From JBMFVE01 sp049966155 (GTDB lineage: Bacteria > Bacteroidota > Ignavibacteria > Kryptoniales > JAKASW01): DNA of 64,000 bases. A model generated the notes under the pieces. That model was given only the letters and a program-made list of their open reading frames with translations, did no database searches and was not told where the DNA came from. Position numbers and translations under genes: made by a program. The stretch spans positions 39,432 to 103,431 of the forward strand of contig JBMFVE010000007.1 of the NCBI GenBank assembly GCA_049966155.1, read 5' to 3'. Numbering within the stretch: position 1 is the first letter of the stretch; each line of letters opens with the position of its first letter. Below, one piece after another: positions 43,559 through 52,139 of the stretch.

Positions 43559-44236
43559 ATGGAAAATCAAGTAGTTAGCGACCCTGTAAACTTCAAAGCT
43601 GAACTTGTGAGAAAGGGTATTCACCTGATTTCACTTAGCATCCCCATTATTTACAGTTTCGTACCTAAGTCATTTGCGCTTGAGGTTCTGATACCTCTAA
43701 CCATTGCTTTTCTTGTCGTTGACCTTGCGCGTTATGACATCCCGCAAATATCAAACCTTTTTTACAAATATTTTGGGTTTTTGCTGCGACACCATGAGGT
43801 CGACAAAAAGCGACACAATTTAAATGGTGCAACATATATGCTAATTTCGGCAGTAATATGCGTTTTAATTTTTCCTAAATACGTAATGGTTACAAGTTTC
43901 AGCGTGCTCATTCTTGCTGATGCAGCTTCAGCAGTGTTTGGAAAAAAGTTCGGTAAACACAAGATAAACCCCCAGAAAAACCTTCCAAAGAGCTATGAGG
44001 GGAGCCTTGCTTTCATCATTGCAGGGATGATAGCCATTGCCTTTACTCCGAAGGTGAACTATCTCCCGGGTGAATATTTAATCGGCTTTGCAGCAACAGT
44101 CATTGCTGCAGTCGCCGAGGTGGCCTCATACCAAATTGTAGACGACAACATTGCGGTGCCGATTACTTTTGGACTTGCAATGTGGGCTTTTTACGTGGTC
44201 TTTTATCCACAAATGAATCTTTATTTTATGGGCTGA
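43559..44236 (+). CDS. CTP-dependent lipid-kinase-like membrane protein (dolichol/phytol/diacylglycerol kinase family)
   Basis: About 225 residues with several hydrophobic helices. The segment AELVRKGIHLISLSIPI at the N-terminus and LILADAASAVFGKKFGKHKI with KSYEGSLAFIIAG in the middle match the SEC59/DGK1/VTE5-type polyprenol, phytol or diacylglycerol kinase family, which uses CTP. In bacteria the substrate is uncertain. ATG 43559 is chosen because the two upstream in-frame GTGs lie in or at the edge of the terminator. It ends convergently, overlapping the glycosylase gene by 16 bases. Confidence 0.82.
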   Translation: MENQVVSDPVNFKAELVRKGIHLISLSIPIIYSFVPKSFALEVLIPLTIAFLVVDLARYDIPQISNLFYKYFGFLLRHHEVDKKRHNLNGATYMLISAVICVLIFPKYVMVTSFSVLILADAASAVFGKKFGKHKINPQKNLPKSYEGSLAFIIAGMIAIAFTPKVNYLPGEYLIGFAATVIAAVAEVASYQIVDDNIAVPITFGLAMWAFYVVFYPQMNLYFMG

Positions 44237-44856
44237 ACCTTGCTGACGAACCTGTTTCCTTTGAGGTAAAATCGCCAAAGCAAATCCGTTCCAGCCTTAA
44301 TCCCAATCCTTCCAGACCTCTGTATAAGATTTCTGCTTACTTTAAATCCGTCATCGAGCACATAGAGTTTTCCATCGTTTAACTTTCTTCCGGAAAGCCC
44401 CCTTTCAATGTTTAAAGCCTGACAGAGCTTTGCAGGCCCATTTGTCAGATTGTATAATTCGGTCGTCTTTCGATTTTTCTTCATAATATCAATTCCACAC
44501 AAAGGTTCAACTGCCCGAATTAACAGTGCTGCAGGTGACCCTGCTTCTTCTGTTACAATGTTAAAACAATAATGCATCCCATATGTAAAATAAACATAAA
44601 TTGTTCCCCCTTCATCGAACATCGGACTATTACGCCTGGTTTTTCCACGATAGGCATGGCTGGCAGGATCATTACCGCGATAGGCTTCGACCTCGACAAT
44701 TCTCCCTGCAATTACTCTTCTGCCAATTACCCTTGCAAGAATCTTTCCAAGTATATCATGCGCAACTTTGAGGGTCGGCCTCTGAAAAAATTCCCTGCTC
44801 AAAACAACTGCATCGTTAAAGCCTGGACAGGGGTCAAAAAGTTTCTCCACTGGCAT
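44221..44856 (-). CDS. 3-methyladenine DNA glycosylase (AAG/MPG family)
   Basis: About 211 residues. The family segments are LSREFFQRPTLKVAHDILGKIL, AGRIVEVEAYRGNDPASHAYRGKTRRNSPMF with the catalytic glutamate, IYVYFTYGMHYCFN and NLTNGPAKLCQALNI. It excises alkylated purines from DNA. ATG 44856 is preferred to GTG 44865. It converges on the lipid-kinase-like gene, with a 16-base overlap of the two coding ends. ruvB is the neighbour upstream, so two DNA repair genes are side by side. Confidence 0.95.
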   Translation of the reverse strand: MPVEKLFDPCPGFNDAVVLSREFFQRPTLKVAHDILGKILARVIGRRVIAGRIVEVEAYRGNDPASHAYRGKTRRNSPMFDEGGTIYVYFTYGMHYCFNIVTEEAGSPAALLIRAVEPLCGIDIMKKNRKTTELYNLTNGPAKLCQALNIERGLSGRKLNDGKLYVLDDGFKVSRNLIQRSGRIGIKAGTDLLWRFYLKGNRFVSKVQPIK

Positions 44857-44896
44857 GAAATTCACTTAAAAGAGGAGGTAATTTATTTTTTACAGG

Positions 44897-45988
44897 TCAA
44901 CTTTCAACAGGCTTATCATCTTCGTTAAAAATTCCGAGATCAGGCTGTTCCGCCCGCACAGGCTTTCTCACTCTCAAAACATCATACGCTCGATCGGCAG
45001 CTTCTCTTCCACGAAGTGTTCTCTTGATAAATCCATTTCGGAGCAAATACGGCTCATATACCTCTTCTATGGTGTCAGGGCTCTCGCCTATCATTGCTGC
45101 CAGTGCATTTAAACCCACAGGTCCACCTTTGTAGACACGGACAATCGTATCCAGAATTTTCATATCAATTTCGTCAAGACCCGCATCATTAACCGATAGC
45201 TTCTCCAGAGCGGTTTTCACAACTTCAAGAGTTATCTCACCCTTACCATCTATTTGAGCAAAATCCCTTGCTCTTCTCAGAAGCCTATTTGCCACACGGG
45301 GTGTACCGCGACTTCTCTTGGCAATTTCTTTAAGAGCCATATCTTCAATTGAGACTTTCAGGATTTGTGAAGAGCGGCGCAAAATATTTTGCAAATCTGT
45401 ATCCTCGTAATAGTCAAGGCGCTCCAGTATACCGAAACGTGAAATAAAGGGCGTGCTCAATAATCCGGCTCGCGTCGTCGCACCAATTAGTGTAAAGGGC
45501 CTGATAGAAAGTTCAAGGCTCTTTGCTCCCGGCCCTCTGTCAATTACAACCGATAGTTTAAAGTCCTCCATTGCTCCATACAAATATTCTTCAACTGTAG
45601 CATCGAGTCTGTGAATCTCATCTATGAAGAGAACCTCTTTTTCTTCCATCTGGGTAAGAATTCCAGCCAGATCACCCGGCCGTTCTATTGAAGGAGCAGC
45701 AGCGGAAACTATTCCTACTCCCAGCTCATTTGCAATTATGTTAGCCAACGTGGTTTTTCCCAGCCCTGGGGGACCCATTAGCAGGACATGATCGAGTGGT
45801 TCACCCCTATGTTTAGCAGCCTCTATGTATACCCTCAGTTTTTCCTTTACTTTGTTCTGTCCAACAAACTCTTCGAATCGAATCGGCCTTAAGGTTTTCT
45901 CAAACCGAATATCATCTTCAAGAACAACGGGGTTAGTTTCGAAATGCTGGCCGTTTCTTTCCTGCTTGTGATCCGGTTTATCCTTCAT
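44897..45988 (-). CDS. ruvB: Holliday junction branch-migration ATPase RuvB
   Basis: The 363-residue AAA+ motor has LRPIRFEEFVGQNKVKEKL, Walker A LLMGPPGLGKTTLANIIANEL, Walker B VLFIDEIHRLDATVEE, sensor 1 TTRAGLLSTPFISRFGI with the arginine finger, and a C-terminal winged helix (GPVGLNALAAMIGESPDTIEEVYEPYL). It drives branch migration with RuvA, which is not in the window. The tail (KPVRAEQPDLGIFNEDDKPVES) is longer than the core. Upstream is a 193-base gap with no gene seen. Confidence 0.97.
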   Translation of the reverse strand: MKDKPDHKQERNGQHFETNPVVLEDDIRFEKTLRPIRFEEFVGQNKVKEKLRVYIEAAKHRGEPLDHVLLMGPPGLGKTTLANIIANELGVGIVSAAAPSIERPGDLAGILTQMEEKEVLFIDEIHRLDATVEEYLYGAMEDFKLSVVIDRGPGAKSLELSIRPFTLIGATTRAGLLSTPFISRFGILERLDYYEDTDLQNILRRSSQILKVSIEDMALKEIAKRSRGTPRVANRLLRRARDFAQIDGKGEITLEVVKTALEKLSVNDAGLDEIDMKILDTIVRVYKGGPVGLNALAAMIGESPDTIEEVYEPYLLRNGFIKRTLRGREAADRAYDVLRVRKPVRAEQPDLGIFNEDDKPVES

Positions 45989-46181
45989 TGTAATTAATTT
46001 ATCACCAACCTATGTCAAAGGCAATTCCCTGCCAGACTGCAAATTCTGCCGCCGTTTTTCACTCCCTGTCATTTAACCCACAAGCAGAACAAAACACTCA
46101 TTTGAATCCCATTAATTAGCGGGGGCAAGTTATAGCAGGTTATGTTAAATCCTTAATTAGCTGAAATCACCAAATTGATGC

Positions 46182-47246
46182 TTAGCATATTCTCGGCAGC
46201 TGTTCCCCAGAAAGCATATCGACCACTCGCATTCCACCGATTTGTGTTTTCATAACAACAGTACCATGGTGGGAATCCACTACTTCCCCAATTACAGCAG
46301 CATCTTTTCCAAGTTCATGATGGTGCATGATATCAAGTATAATATCTACTTCCGAAGCTGGAACCACAATGATCATTTTCCCTTCATTTGCAACATAAAG
46401 AGGGTCAAATCCAAGTAGCTCACACGCTGATTTAACCTCCTCGTCGATTGGAATTGATCTTTCATTAACTAATATCCCGACATTAGCTGCTCCGGCAATT
46501 TCATTGAGGGCAGTTGCTAAACCACCCCTTGTCGGATCCCGCATCATATGAATATTTTTGGTAACACTCAAAACTGATTTTACCAGGTGGTTCAACGCAG
46601 CGGTATCACTTTCAACTGTTGTTCCGAACTCCATACCCTGCCTTACCGACATAATAGAAATTCCGTGTTGCGCTATCTTACCGTTTATTATAATCTTATC
46701 GCCTATTTTAACATTTTGAGGTTTGATATCAACACCTTCAGGAATAAGACCAATGCCGGAAGTATTTATATAAATTTTGTCGCCTTTTCCGCGATCAACG
46801 ACTTTTGTATCCCCTGTTACAATTAAGACTCCCGCTTTTCTTGCAGCACGCTCCATTCCCTCAACTACCCGCTTAAGATCCTCAATTATTAATCCCTCCT
46901 CAAGGATAAATCCGACCGAAAGGTAGAGAGGGTCGGCACCACACATTGCCAGGTCATTTACTGTTCCGTTTACTGCCAGTTCGCCAATATTCCCGCCCGG
47001 GAAAAAGATTGGATTTACAACATAGGAATCGGTTGAATACGCAACTCGCATATTCCCTATGTCAAACACAGCCCCATCGTGCAGAGAAGAAAGAATGCTA
47101 TTATTGAATGCTTTGAGAAAAACTGATTTAATTAAATGATTGGTTAAATTTCCCCCTCCGCCATGAGCGAGCAAAATCCTTTTATACTCTGAAATGGGTA
47201 GAGGGCATGATAATGCGTCCGACAAATTAACTGATTCCTCACTCAT
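46182..47246 (-). CDS. hypE: Hydrogenase maturation protein HypE (carbamoyl dehydratase)
   Basis: The 354-residue protein has LLAHGGGGNLTNHLIKSVF near the N-terminus, STDSYVVNPIFFPGGNIGELAVNGTVNDLAMCGA, MRDPTRGGLATALNEIA and the invariant C-terminus PRIC. The end cysteine receives carbamoyl from HypF and is dehydrated to thiocyanate, the precursor of the cyanide ligands of the NiFe centre. A good Shine-Dalgarno (AAAGGAAGT) precedes ATG 47246. It is the last gene of the hypCABFDE run. Confidence 0.96.
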   Translation of the reverse strand: MSEESVNLSDALSCPLPISEYKRILLAHGGGGNLTNHLIKSVFLKAFNNSILSSLHDGAVFDIGNMRVAYSTDSYVVNPIFFPGGNIGELAVNGTVNDLAMCGADPLYLSVGFILEEGLIIEDLKRVVEGMERAARKAGVLIVTGDTKVVDRGKGDKIYINTSGIGLIPEGVDIKPQNVKIGDKIIINGKIAQHGISIMSVRQGMEFGTTVESDTAALNHLVKSVLSVTKNIHMMRDPTRGGLATALNEIAGAANVGILVNERSIPIDEEVKSACELLGFDPLYVANEGKMIIVVPASEVDIILDIMHHHELGKDAAVIGEVVDSHHGTVVMKTQIGGMRVVDMLSGEQLPRIC

Positions 47247-47305
47247 TTTTACTTCCTTTCACAAAGCTCTAATTCGGTCTAACCGGTTTCCTGAACATTC
47301 TAAAA

Positions 47306-48397
47306 CTAAAGATTCCTCCTGCCATAATGATAATATGCAGCACATACTCCTTCTGAAGAAACCATTGGCGCTCCGATCGGATTTTCAGGTGTGCAGTTCT
47401 TTCCAAAGGCCGGGCATTCTGAGGGTTTTTTAGCACCCTGCATTATCAAGCCGGCGATGCACACAGGAGATTCTGATACCGTCAGCTTGTCGATTTGGAA
47501 TATCTTTTCGGCATCAAAGGATGAGTATTTATCTCGAAGGCGGTAACCGCTCATCGGGATTTCACCTATTCCACGCCACTTTCGGTCGGTTAACTCAAAT
47601 ACTTCTGAGATAATCTTTTTCGCTGGTATATTTCCCTCACGTCTGACTGCACGGGAGTATTGATTTTCTACGTTGTATCGTCCTTCTTCAAGCTGGGTCA
47701 CTGCCATTAAAATCCCCTGCAAAATGTCTAACGGCTCAAACCCGGTTACAACAATTGGTACATGATACTTATCAGCAATTGAAAAATATTCTTCATATCC
47801 CATTACGGTGCACACATGGCCGGCTGCTAGAAATCCCTGAACATGATTTAAGGGAGACGACAAAATTTTATTCATTGCGGGGGGTACGCACACGTGACTG
47901 GACAGGATTGAAAAATTATTTATCCCTTCGCGGTAAGCTGCAACAACTGCCATCGCATTGGCAGGCGCAGTAGTTTCAAATCCCACAGCAAAGAATACCA
48001 CATTTTTATCAGGGTTCTCTCTCGCCAATTTAACTGCATCCAGCGGTGAATAGACAATCCTTACATCTCCTCCCTCAGACTTCACAGCAAATAAGTCTTT
48101 TGTTGAACCGGGAACGCGCAGCATGTCACCAAACGATGTGAAGATCACATCTTTCATCCCTGCTATCACTATCGCTTTATCTATCAGTTCTAATGGAGTA
48201 ACGCAAACAGGACAACCGGGCCCATGAACAAGTGTTAAGCTTTCGGGAAGCAACTCATCAATCCCATACTTTACAATTGCATGAGTTTGACCGCCGCAGA
48301 TTTCCATCAGTGTCCACTCATGCCGTGTGATTCTGTGAATCAGTTCGAGAAGCTTCTTGCTCGCCTCTCCTTCTCTATATTCATCAACGTATTTCAT
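47306..48397 (-). CDS. hypD: Hydrogenase maturation protein HypD
   Basis: About 363 residues with motifs LMEICGGQTHAIVKYG, LVHGPGCPVCVTPLE, FFAVGFETTAPANA and a C-terminal [4Fe-4S]-binding region with cysteines in SPVCIAGLIMQGAKKPSECPAFGKNC. HypD with HypC assembles the Fe(CN)2CO unit. The ATG at 48397 (MKYVDEYREGEA) is chosen; an upstream ATG at 48448 would overlap hypF by 65 bases. Even so it overlaps hypF by 14 bases. Confidence 0.96.
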   Translation of the reverse strand: MKYVDEYREGEASKKLLELIHRITRHEWTLMEICGGQTHAIVKYGIDELLPESLTLVHGPGCPVCVTPLELIDKAIVIAGMKDVIFTSFGDMLRVPGSTKDLFAVKSEGGDVRIVYSPLDAVKLARENPDKNVVFFAVGFETTAPANAMAVVAAYREGINNFSILSSHVCVPPAMNKILSSPLNHVQGFLAAGHVCTVMGYEEYFSIADKYHVPIVVTGFEPLDILQGILMAVTQLEEGRYNVENQYSRAVRREGNIPAKKIISEVFELTDRKWRGIGEIPMSGYRLRDKYSSFDAEKIFQIDKLTVSESPVCIAGLIMQGAKKPSECPAFGKNCTPENPIGAPMVSSEGVCAAYYHYGRRNL

Positions 48398-50750
48398 GAG
48401 CCGTTTTCCGACTGCTGCATGAAATCCATCTGAATTTACCATCAGCAATTGGCTGCATTTCTGTTAGGGCAATATATGCCTGCCCGAGAGAAATGCCTCC
48501 GTCATTAGGGGGAATACGCTGATGCCAGTAAGGTTGAAATCCATCTTCTGTTAAAATGTTAATTGCCCTTTCCGATAGGTATTTGTTCTGAAAGCAACCT
48601 CCGCTCAGGATAACTTTTTCAATTCCAGCGCGCCGCGCAATCTCCACAATAACCTGAGCCATTGCATTATGAAATTTTGCCGAAATGTATTTAACAGGAA
48701 CCATCTTGTAAACGTCGTTCAGCAAACCTGACACAATTCCTCCCCAATCAATAACATAAGATGGGTTTGTAAAATCACCAACAGCATTAAATGCCGACTC
48801 GTTCACAGCATATGGATAAAAATCTTCAAATGTTTCGCCTTCAATCGCATACTCGAACTCCATTGCTGACTGTCCCTCAAATCTGGAAACATCACGAACA
48901 CCCGATATAGAGGCAGCCGCGTCAAAAAGCCTGCCTGCACTTGAAGTTAACGGACTATTAACTCTTCCTCTGAGCATTGATAAAAGAGTCGACAATTCAT
49001 TTGAGGAGAATTTATTAAGTATCTTTCTATCAACAAGTTCACTAATTTCACCTCCGAACATTTCAAAGAGTACGCCCAAAGCAGCCCTGCGCGGTTCACG
49101 AATTGCCACTTCTCCACCGGGCAATGGAAATTTCCTGAAGGTTGCATACCTCTCAAAAACGCCGCCATTGACAACAAAAAATTCACCCCCCCAGATTGTC
49201 CCATCATAACCATAGCCTGTCCCATCCCATGCCACCCCAAGCAGAGGGCCTTTTACTTCATTCTCAGCCATACATGATGCGACGTGGGCAATGTGATGTT
49301 GAACTGCAACCATCGGTTTTCCCAATTTTTGTGCGTATGCTGTGGATGAATAATCAGGATGTGCATCATGCACAACTATTTCAGCTTTTACTTCGTATAA
49401 CTCCTGGAGATCCGTACATGATCGTTTAAATACATTTCGAGCCTCCATAGTATCGAGATCGCCAACATGTTGACTGACAAAAATCGAGTTATCAATCACC
49501 AGAGATACGGTGGTTTTTAAGTGCGCTCCGACCGACAAAATTGGGGGATGTTGCTCCAATTTGTCCCTCAAGAGGAATGGCAACGGTGCATAACCACGCG
49601 AGCGACGGATTATCATAGGACGATTTCCGACGATTTTCACTATTGAATCATCAACATGTCTGGCGATTCTCCTGTTGTGAACAAGAAAAAAGTCCGCTAT
49701 TTCTGAAAGCCTTTCTAATGCATCCACCTCATCAATGCATATCGGTTCGTCAGTGCGATTGCCACTCGTGGCTACAACAGGGAAAGCCAATTCCCGTATC
49801 AGAAGGTGGTGAAGAGGAGTATATGGCAGCATAATGCCAAAATATGGATTATTAGGCGAAACTAAAGGAGACAAACCGTTGCCGCGCCTCTTTTTCAGCA
49901 GAACTATAGGTGATTCAGGGGATAGGAGAATATCTCTTTCTAACTCCGATATTTCACAAAGTTGTTCGGCCGTTTCAATTGAATCGGCCATTACAGCAAA
50001 TGGTTTTTCCTCCCTCAGCTTTCTCTTACGAAGCAACTCGAGAGCCTTGTTGCTCTGAGCGTCGGCTATTAAATGAAAACCTCCAATCCCTTTTAAAGCT
50101 ATGATATTCCCCCGCTTCACAAAATCGGCAGCAGATTTGATAGCTTCATATCTGCGTGATATCACCTCCCCTTTATTGTTCAGTAGTTCCACCTGAGGTC
50201 CACATTCAGGGCAGGCATTTGGCTGTGCATGAAACCTGCGGTTCGTTGGGTCTTCATACTCCCTCTTGCATTCATAGCACATGGTGAAGTCTGCCATTGT
50301 GGTATTTGTCCTATCATACGGGAGAGATGTGATTATGGTAAATCTCGGACCACAATTTGTGCAATTAATAAACGGATAAAGATACCTTCTATCCGAAGGG
50401 TCGAACAACTCCCGAAGGCAGTCCGGACATACTGAAATATCCGGCAAGATCACTGCGTTTTTAAAATCTGTCAACTCGCTGTCGAGAATCTCGAATTTAT
50501 TATAGCCAACAACATCGAGGTAAGAGTACTCCAAACTTGAAATAAAAGAGTTCTTCGGTTTTTCCGTGCCAATCCTGCGCAAAAATAGATCTGTAACAGC
50601 CCTTTTACCTTCAACTTCAATAAAAACTCCCTGGCCTGAGTTCCTGACCCAGCCGCTCAATCCCATCTCAGACGCCAGACGAAAAACAAACGGTCTGAAT
50701 CCGACACCCTGAACTGCACCCCTGATAATAATATGCAATCTTACAGTCAA
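48384..50750 (-). CDS. hypF: Hydrogenase maturation carbamoyltransferase HypF
   Basis: The 788-residue multidomain protein has an acylphosphatase domain (RGAVQGVGFRPFVFRLA), two zinc-finger blocks (CPDCLRELFDPSDRRYLYPFINCTNCGPR and MCYECKREYEDPTNRRFHAQPNACPECGP), a YrdC-like domain (IALKGIGGFHLIADA) and a Kae1-like domain (VAVQHHIAHVASCMAEN). It converts carbamoyl phosphate and ATP into carbamoyl-adenylate and carbamoylates HypE. The start is TTG at 50750 within a TTGA overlap with hypB. Confidence 0.97.
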   Translation of the reverse strand: MTVRLHIIIRGAVQGVGFRPFVFRLASEMGLSGWVRNSGQGVFIEVEGKRAVTDLFLRRIGTEKPKNSFISSLEYSYLDVVGYNKFEILDSELTDFKNAVILPDISVCPDCLRELFDPSDRRYLYPFINCTNCGPRFTIITSLPYDRTNTTMADFTMCYECKREYEDPTNRRFHAQPNACPECGPQVELLNNKGEVISRRYEAIKSAADFVKRGNIIALKGIGGFHLIADAQSNKALELLRKRKLREEKPFAVMADSIETAEQLCEISELERDILLSPESPIVLLKKRRGNGLSPLVSPNNPYFGIMLPYTPLHHLLIRELAFPVVATSGNRTDEPICIDEVDALERLSEIADFFLVHNRRIARHVDDSIVKIVGNRPMIIRRSRGYAPLPFLLRDKLEQHPPILSVGAHLKTTVSLVIDNSIFVSQHVGDLDTMEARNVFKRSCTDLQELYEVKAEIVVHDAHPDYSSTAYAQKLGKPMVAVQHHIAHVASCMAENEVKGPLLGVAWDGTGYGYDGTIWGGEFFVVNGGVFERYATFRKFPLPGGEVAIREPRRAALGVLFEMFGGEISELVDRKILNKFSSNELSTLLSMLRGRVNSPLTSSAGRLFDAAASISGVRDVSRFEGQSAMEFEYAIEGETFEDFYPYAVNESAFNAVGDFTNPSYVIDWGGIVSGLLNDVYKMVPVKYISAKFHNAMAQVIVEIARRAGIEKVILSGGCFQNKYLSERAINILTEDGFQPYWHQRIPPNDGGISLGQAYIALTEMQPIADGKFRWISCSSRKTAHEIR

Positions 50751-51400
50751 TTCTTACTGCCCTGATTTAACAACCATTCCGACCAATCCTTTATCCCCGC
50801 ACCGGTTGTGCAGGAAGTTTCAAAAATTGCCAGATTGGGATTAATTTGCCTGGCGTTTGCCTTCAAAATTTCAAGATTGCAGTTTACATACGGCAGCAGG
50901 TCGACCTTATTTATAATTAGAACGGATGAATTTCTAAACATTGCGGGATACTTTAAAGGCTTGTCATCTCCTTCAGTCGTGCTGACAATGACAATCTTCA
51001 TTGATTCTCCAAGGTCGTAACCGGCTGGACAAACGAGATTACCCACATTTTCTATTACCAGTATATCAACATCATTTAAGTTTATGCTTGATACTGCATC
51101 CTGAACAAGTTTTGCCTCAAGATGACAGGAGCCATTGGTCACAATCTGTACAACCGGAACGTCATATCTCTCTATCCGTCGCGAATCAAGATCTGTCTGC
51201 ACATCCCCTTCAACCACAGCAATCCTTGCCCTCCCTTTCAAAACTTCCAGCGTTTTTTCAAGAAGACTTGTTTTACCCGAACCGGGAGAGCTTACAAGAT
51301 TAATTACAAATACACCTTTTTCTTTGAATAATTTCCTGTTCTTTGATGCAATCTCATCGTTTTTCTCCAGCACTTTTCTTTCAATGGTTATTACCGACAT
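50747..51400 (-). CDS. hypB: Hydrogenase nickel-insertion GTPase HypB
   Basis: The 217-residue SIMIBI GTPase has the P-loop NLVSSPGSGKTSLLEK, switch segments DVQTDLDSRRI and ENVGNLVCPA, the metal-site NGSCHLEA, and the NKVD guanine motif in LIINKVDLLPY. It dimerises and with HypA delivers nickel to the hydrogenase large subunit. It lacks the N-terminal CxxCGC high-affinity nickel site and His-rich stretch found in many homologues. GGAG precedes ATG 51400. Confidence 0.96.
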   Translation of the reverse strand: MSVITIERKVLEKNDEIASKNRKLFKEKGVFVINLVSSPGSGKTSLLEKTLEVLKGRARIAVVEGDVQTDLDSRRIERYDVPVVQIVTNGSCHLEAKLVQDAVSSINLNDVDILVIENVGNLVCPAGYDLGESMKIVIVSTTEGDDKPLKYPAMFRNSSVLIINKVDLLPYVNCNLEILKANARQINPNLAIFETSCTTGAGIKDWSEWLLNQGSKN

Positions 51401-51415
51401 ATTTACTCCGTGTTT

Positions 51416-51760
51416 TTAATCTTCAATTTCAATTGCGGTTACCTGCAGCTCAGTACCGGAAACAATTTCAGTGTCTGAACTGTTGCAGTGCCGACAGCAA
51501 AAATCAGGAGATATCACGCTACTTTCTTTTCCGCACTTTTTACATATAACCGTGATGCCAACATGCTGAATCTCAAGTTTTGCACCTTCAAGTGGAGTGC
51601 CGGTTGTAATTGCTTCAAAACAAAATTCCAATGATTCGGGGACAACGGCAGCTAACTCACCCACTTTTAGCTGTACAGTTTTTACGTGCTTTCCTTTATT
51701 TGCTGGAAGACTCTCCAGCACAATCCCCATAATGCTTGAAGCTATTGAAAGCTCATGCAT
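51416..51760 (-). CDS. hypA: Hydrogenase nickel-chaperone HypA
   Basis: About 114 residues. The start MHELSIASSIM places histidine at position 2, which the family needs to bind nickel, so ATG 51760 is chosen. Another MH start (ATG CAT) lies nine bases upstream at 51769 and has a slightly better Shine-Dalgarno spacing. The zinc site is two CxxC pairs (CKKCG and CRHC). It acts with HypB in nickel insertion. Confidence 0.94.
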   Translation of the reverse strand: MHELSIASSIMGIVLESLPANKGKHVKTVQLKVGELAAVVPESLEFCFEAITTGTPLEGAKLEIQHVGITVICKKCGKESSVISPDFCCRHCNSSDTEIVSGTELQVTAIEIED

Positions 51761-51792
51761 TGGATGCAATCATTTCCATGAGTAAAAGCGCC

Positions 51793-52050
51793 TCAGGATG
51801 AATTAACATTACCATCTCTCACAGCATTGTTTAACTGACTCAAATATTCGAACACTTGCTTTGCCTCATTCTCATCAATTACGCTAATTGCAAAACCAAC
51901 ATGGGTTATGACATAATCACCAATTTTCACTTCGGGAACATAAGAAAGACACACCTCTTTAATAACCCCTCCAAAATCCACTTTCCCCATTGTTAAACCC
52001 GTGGCATTCTCATTTATTGAAACAACTTTCCCTGGCACACCAAGGCACAT
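51793..52050 (-). CDS. hypC: Hydrogenase maturation chaperone HypC
   Basis: The 85-residue protein starts with the invariant MCLGVPGKVVSI, in which Cys2 binds the Fe unit and bridges HypD and the hydrogenase large subunit. GGVIKEVCLSYVP and GDYVITHVGFAISVID follow. It is the first gene of the hyp run. The gap of 89 bases to ahcY upstream may hold its promoter, but I see no clear boxes. Confidence 0.95.
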   Translation of the reverse strand: MCLGVPGKVVSINENATGLTMGKVDFGGVIKEVCLSYVPEVKIGDYVITHVGFAISVIDENEAKQVFEYLSQLNNAVRDGNVNSS

Positions 52051-52139
52051 TTTTATCTACTTCTGTTTGACTTTGCTAATCTCTGTTAATATCAATCATT
52101 GGCATTCGGATTTACCTGAGCTATAAAAATAAATAAATT

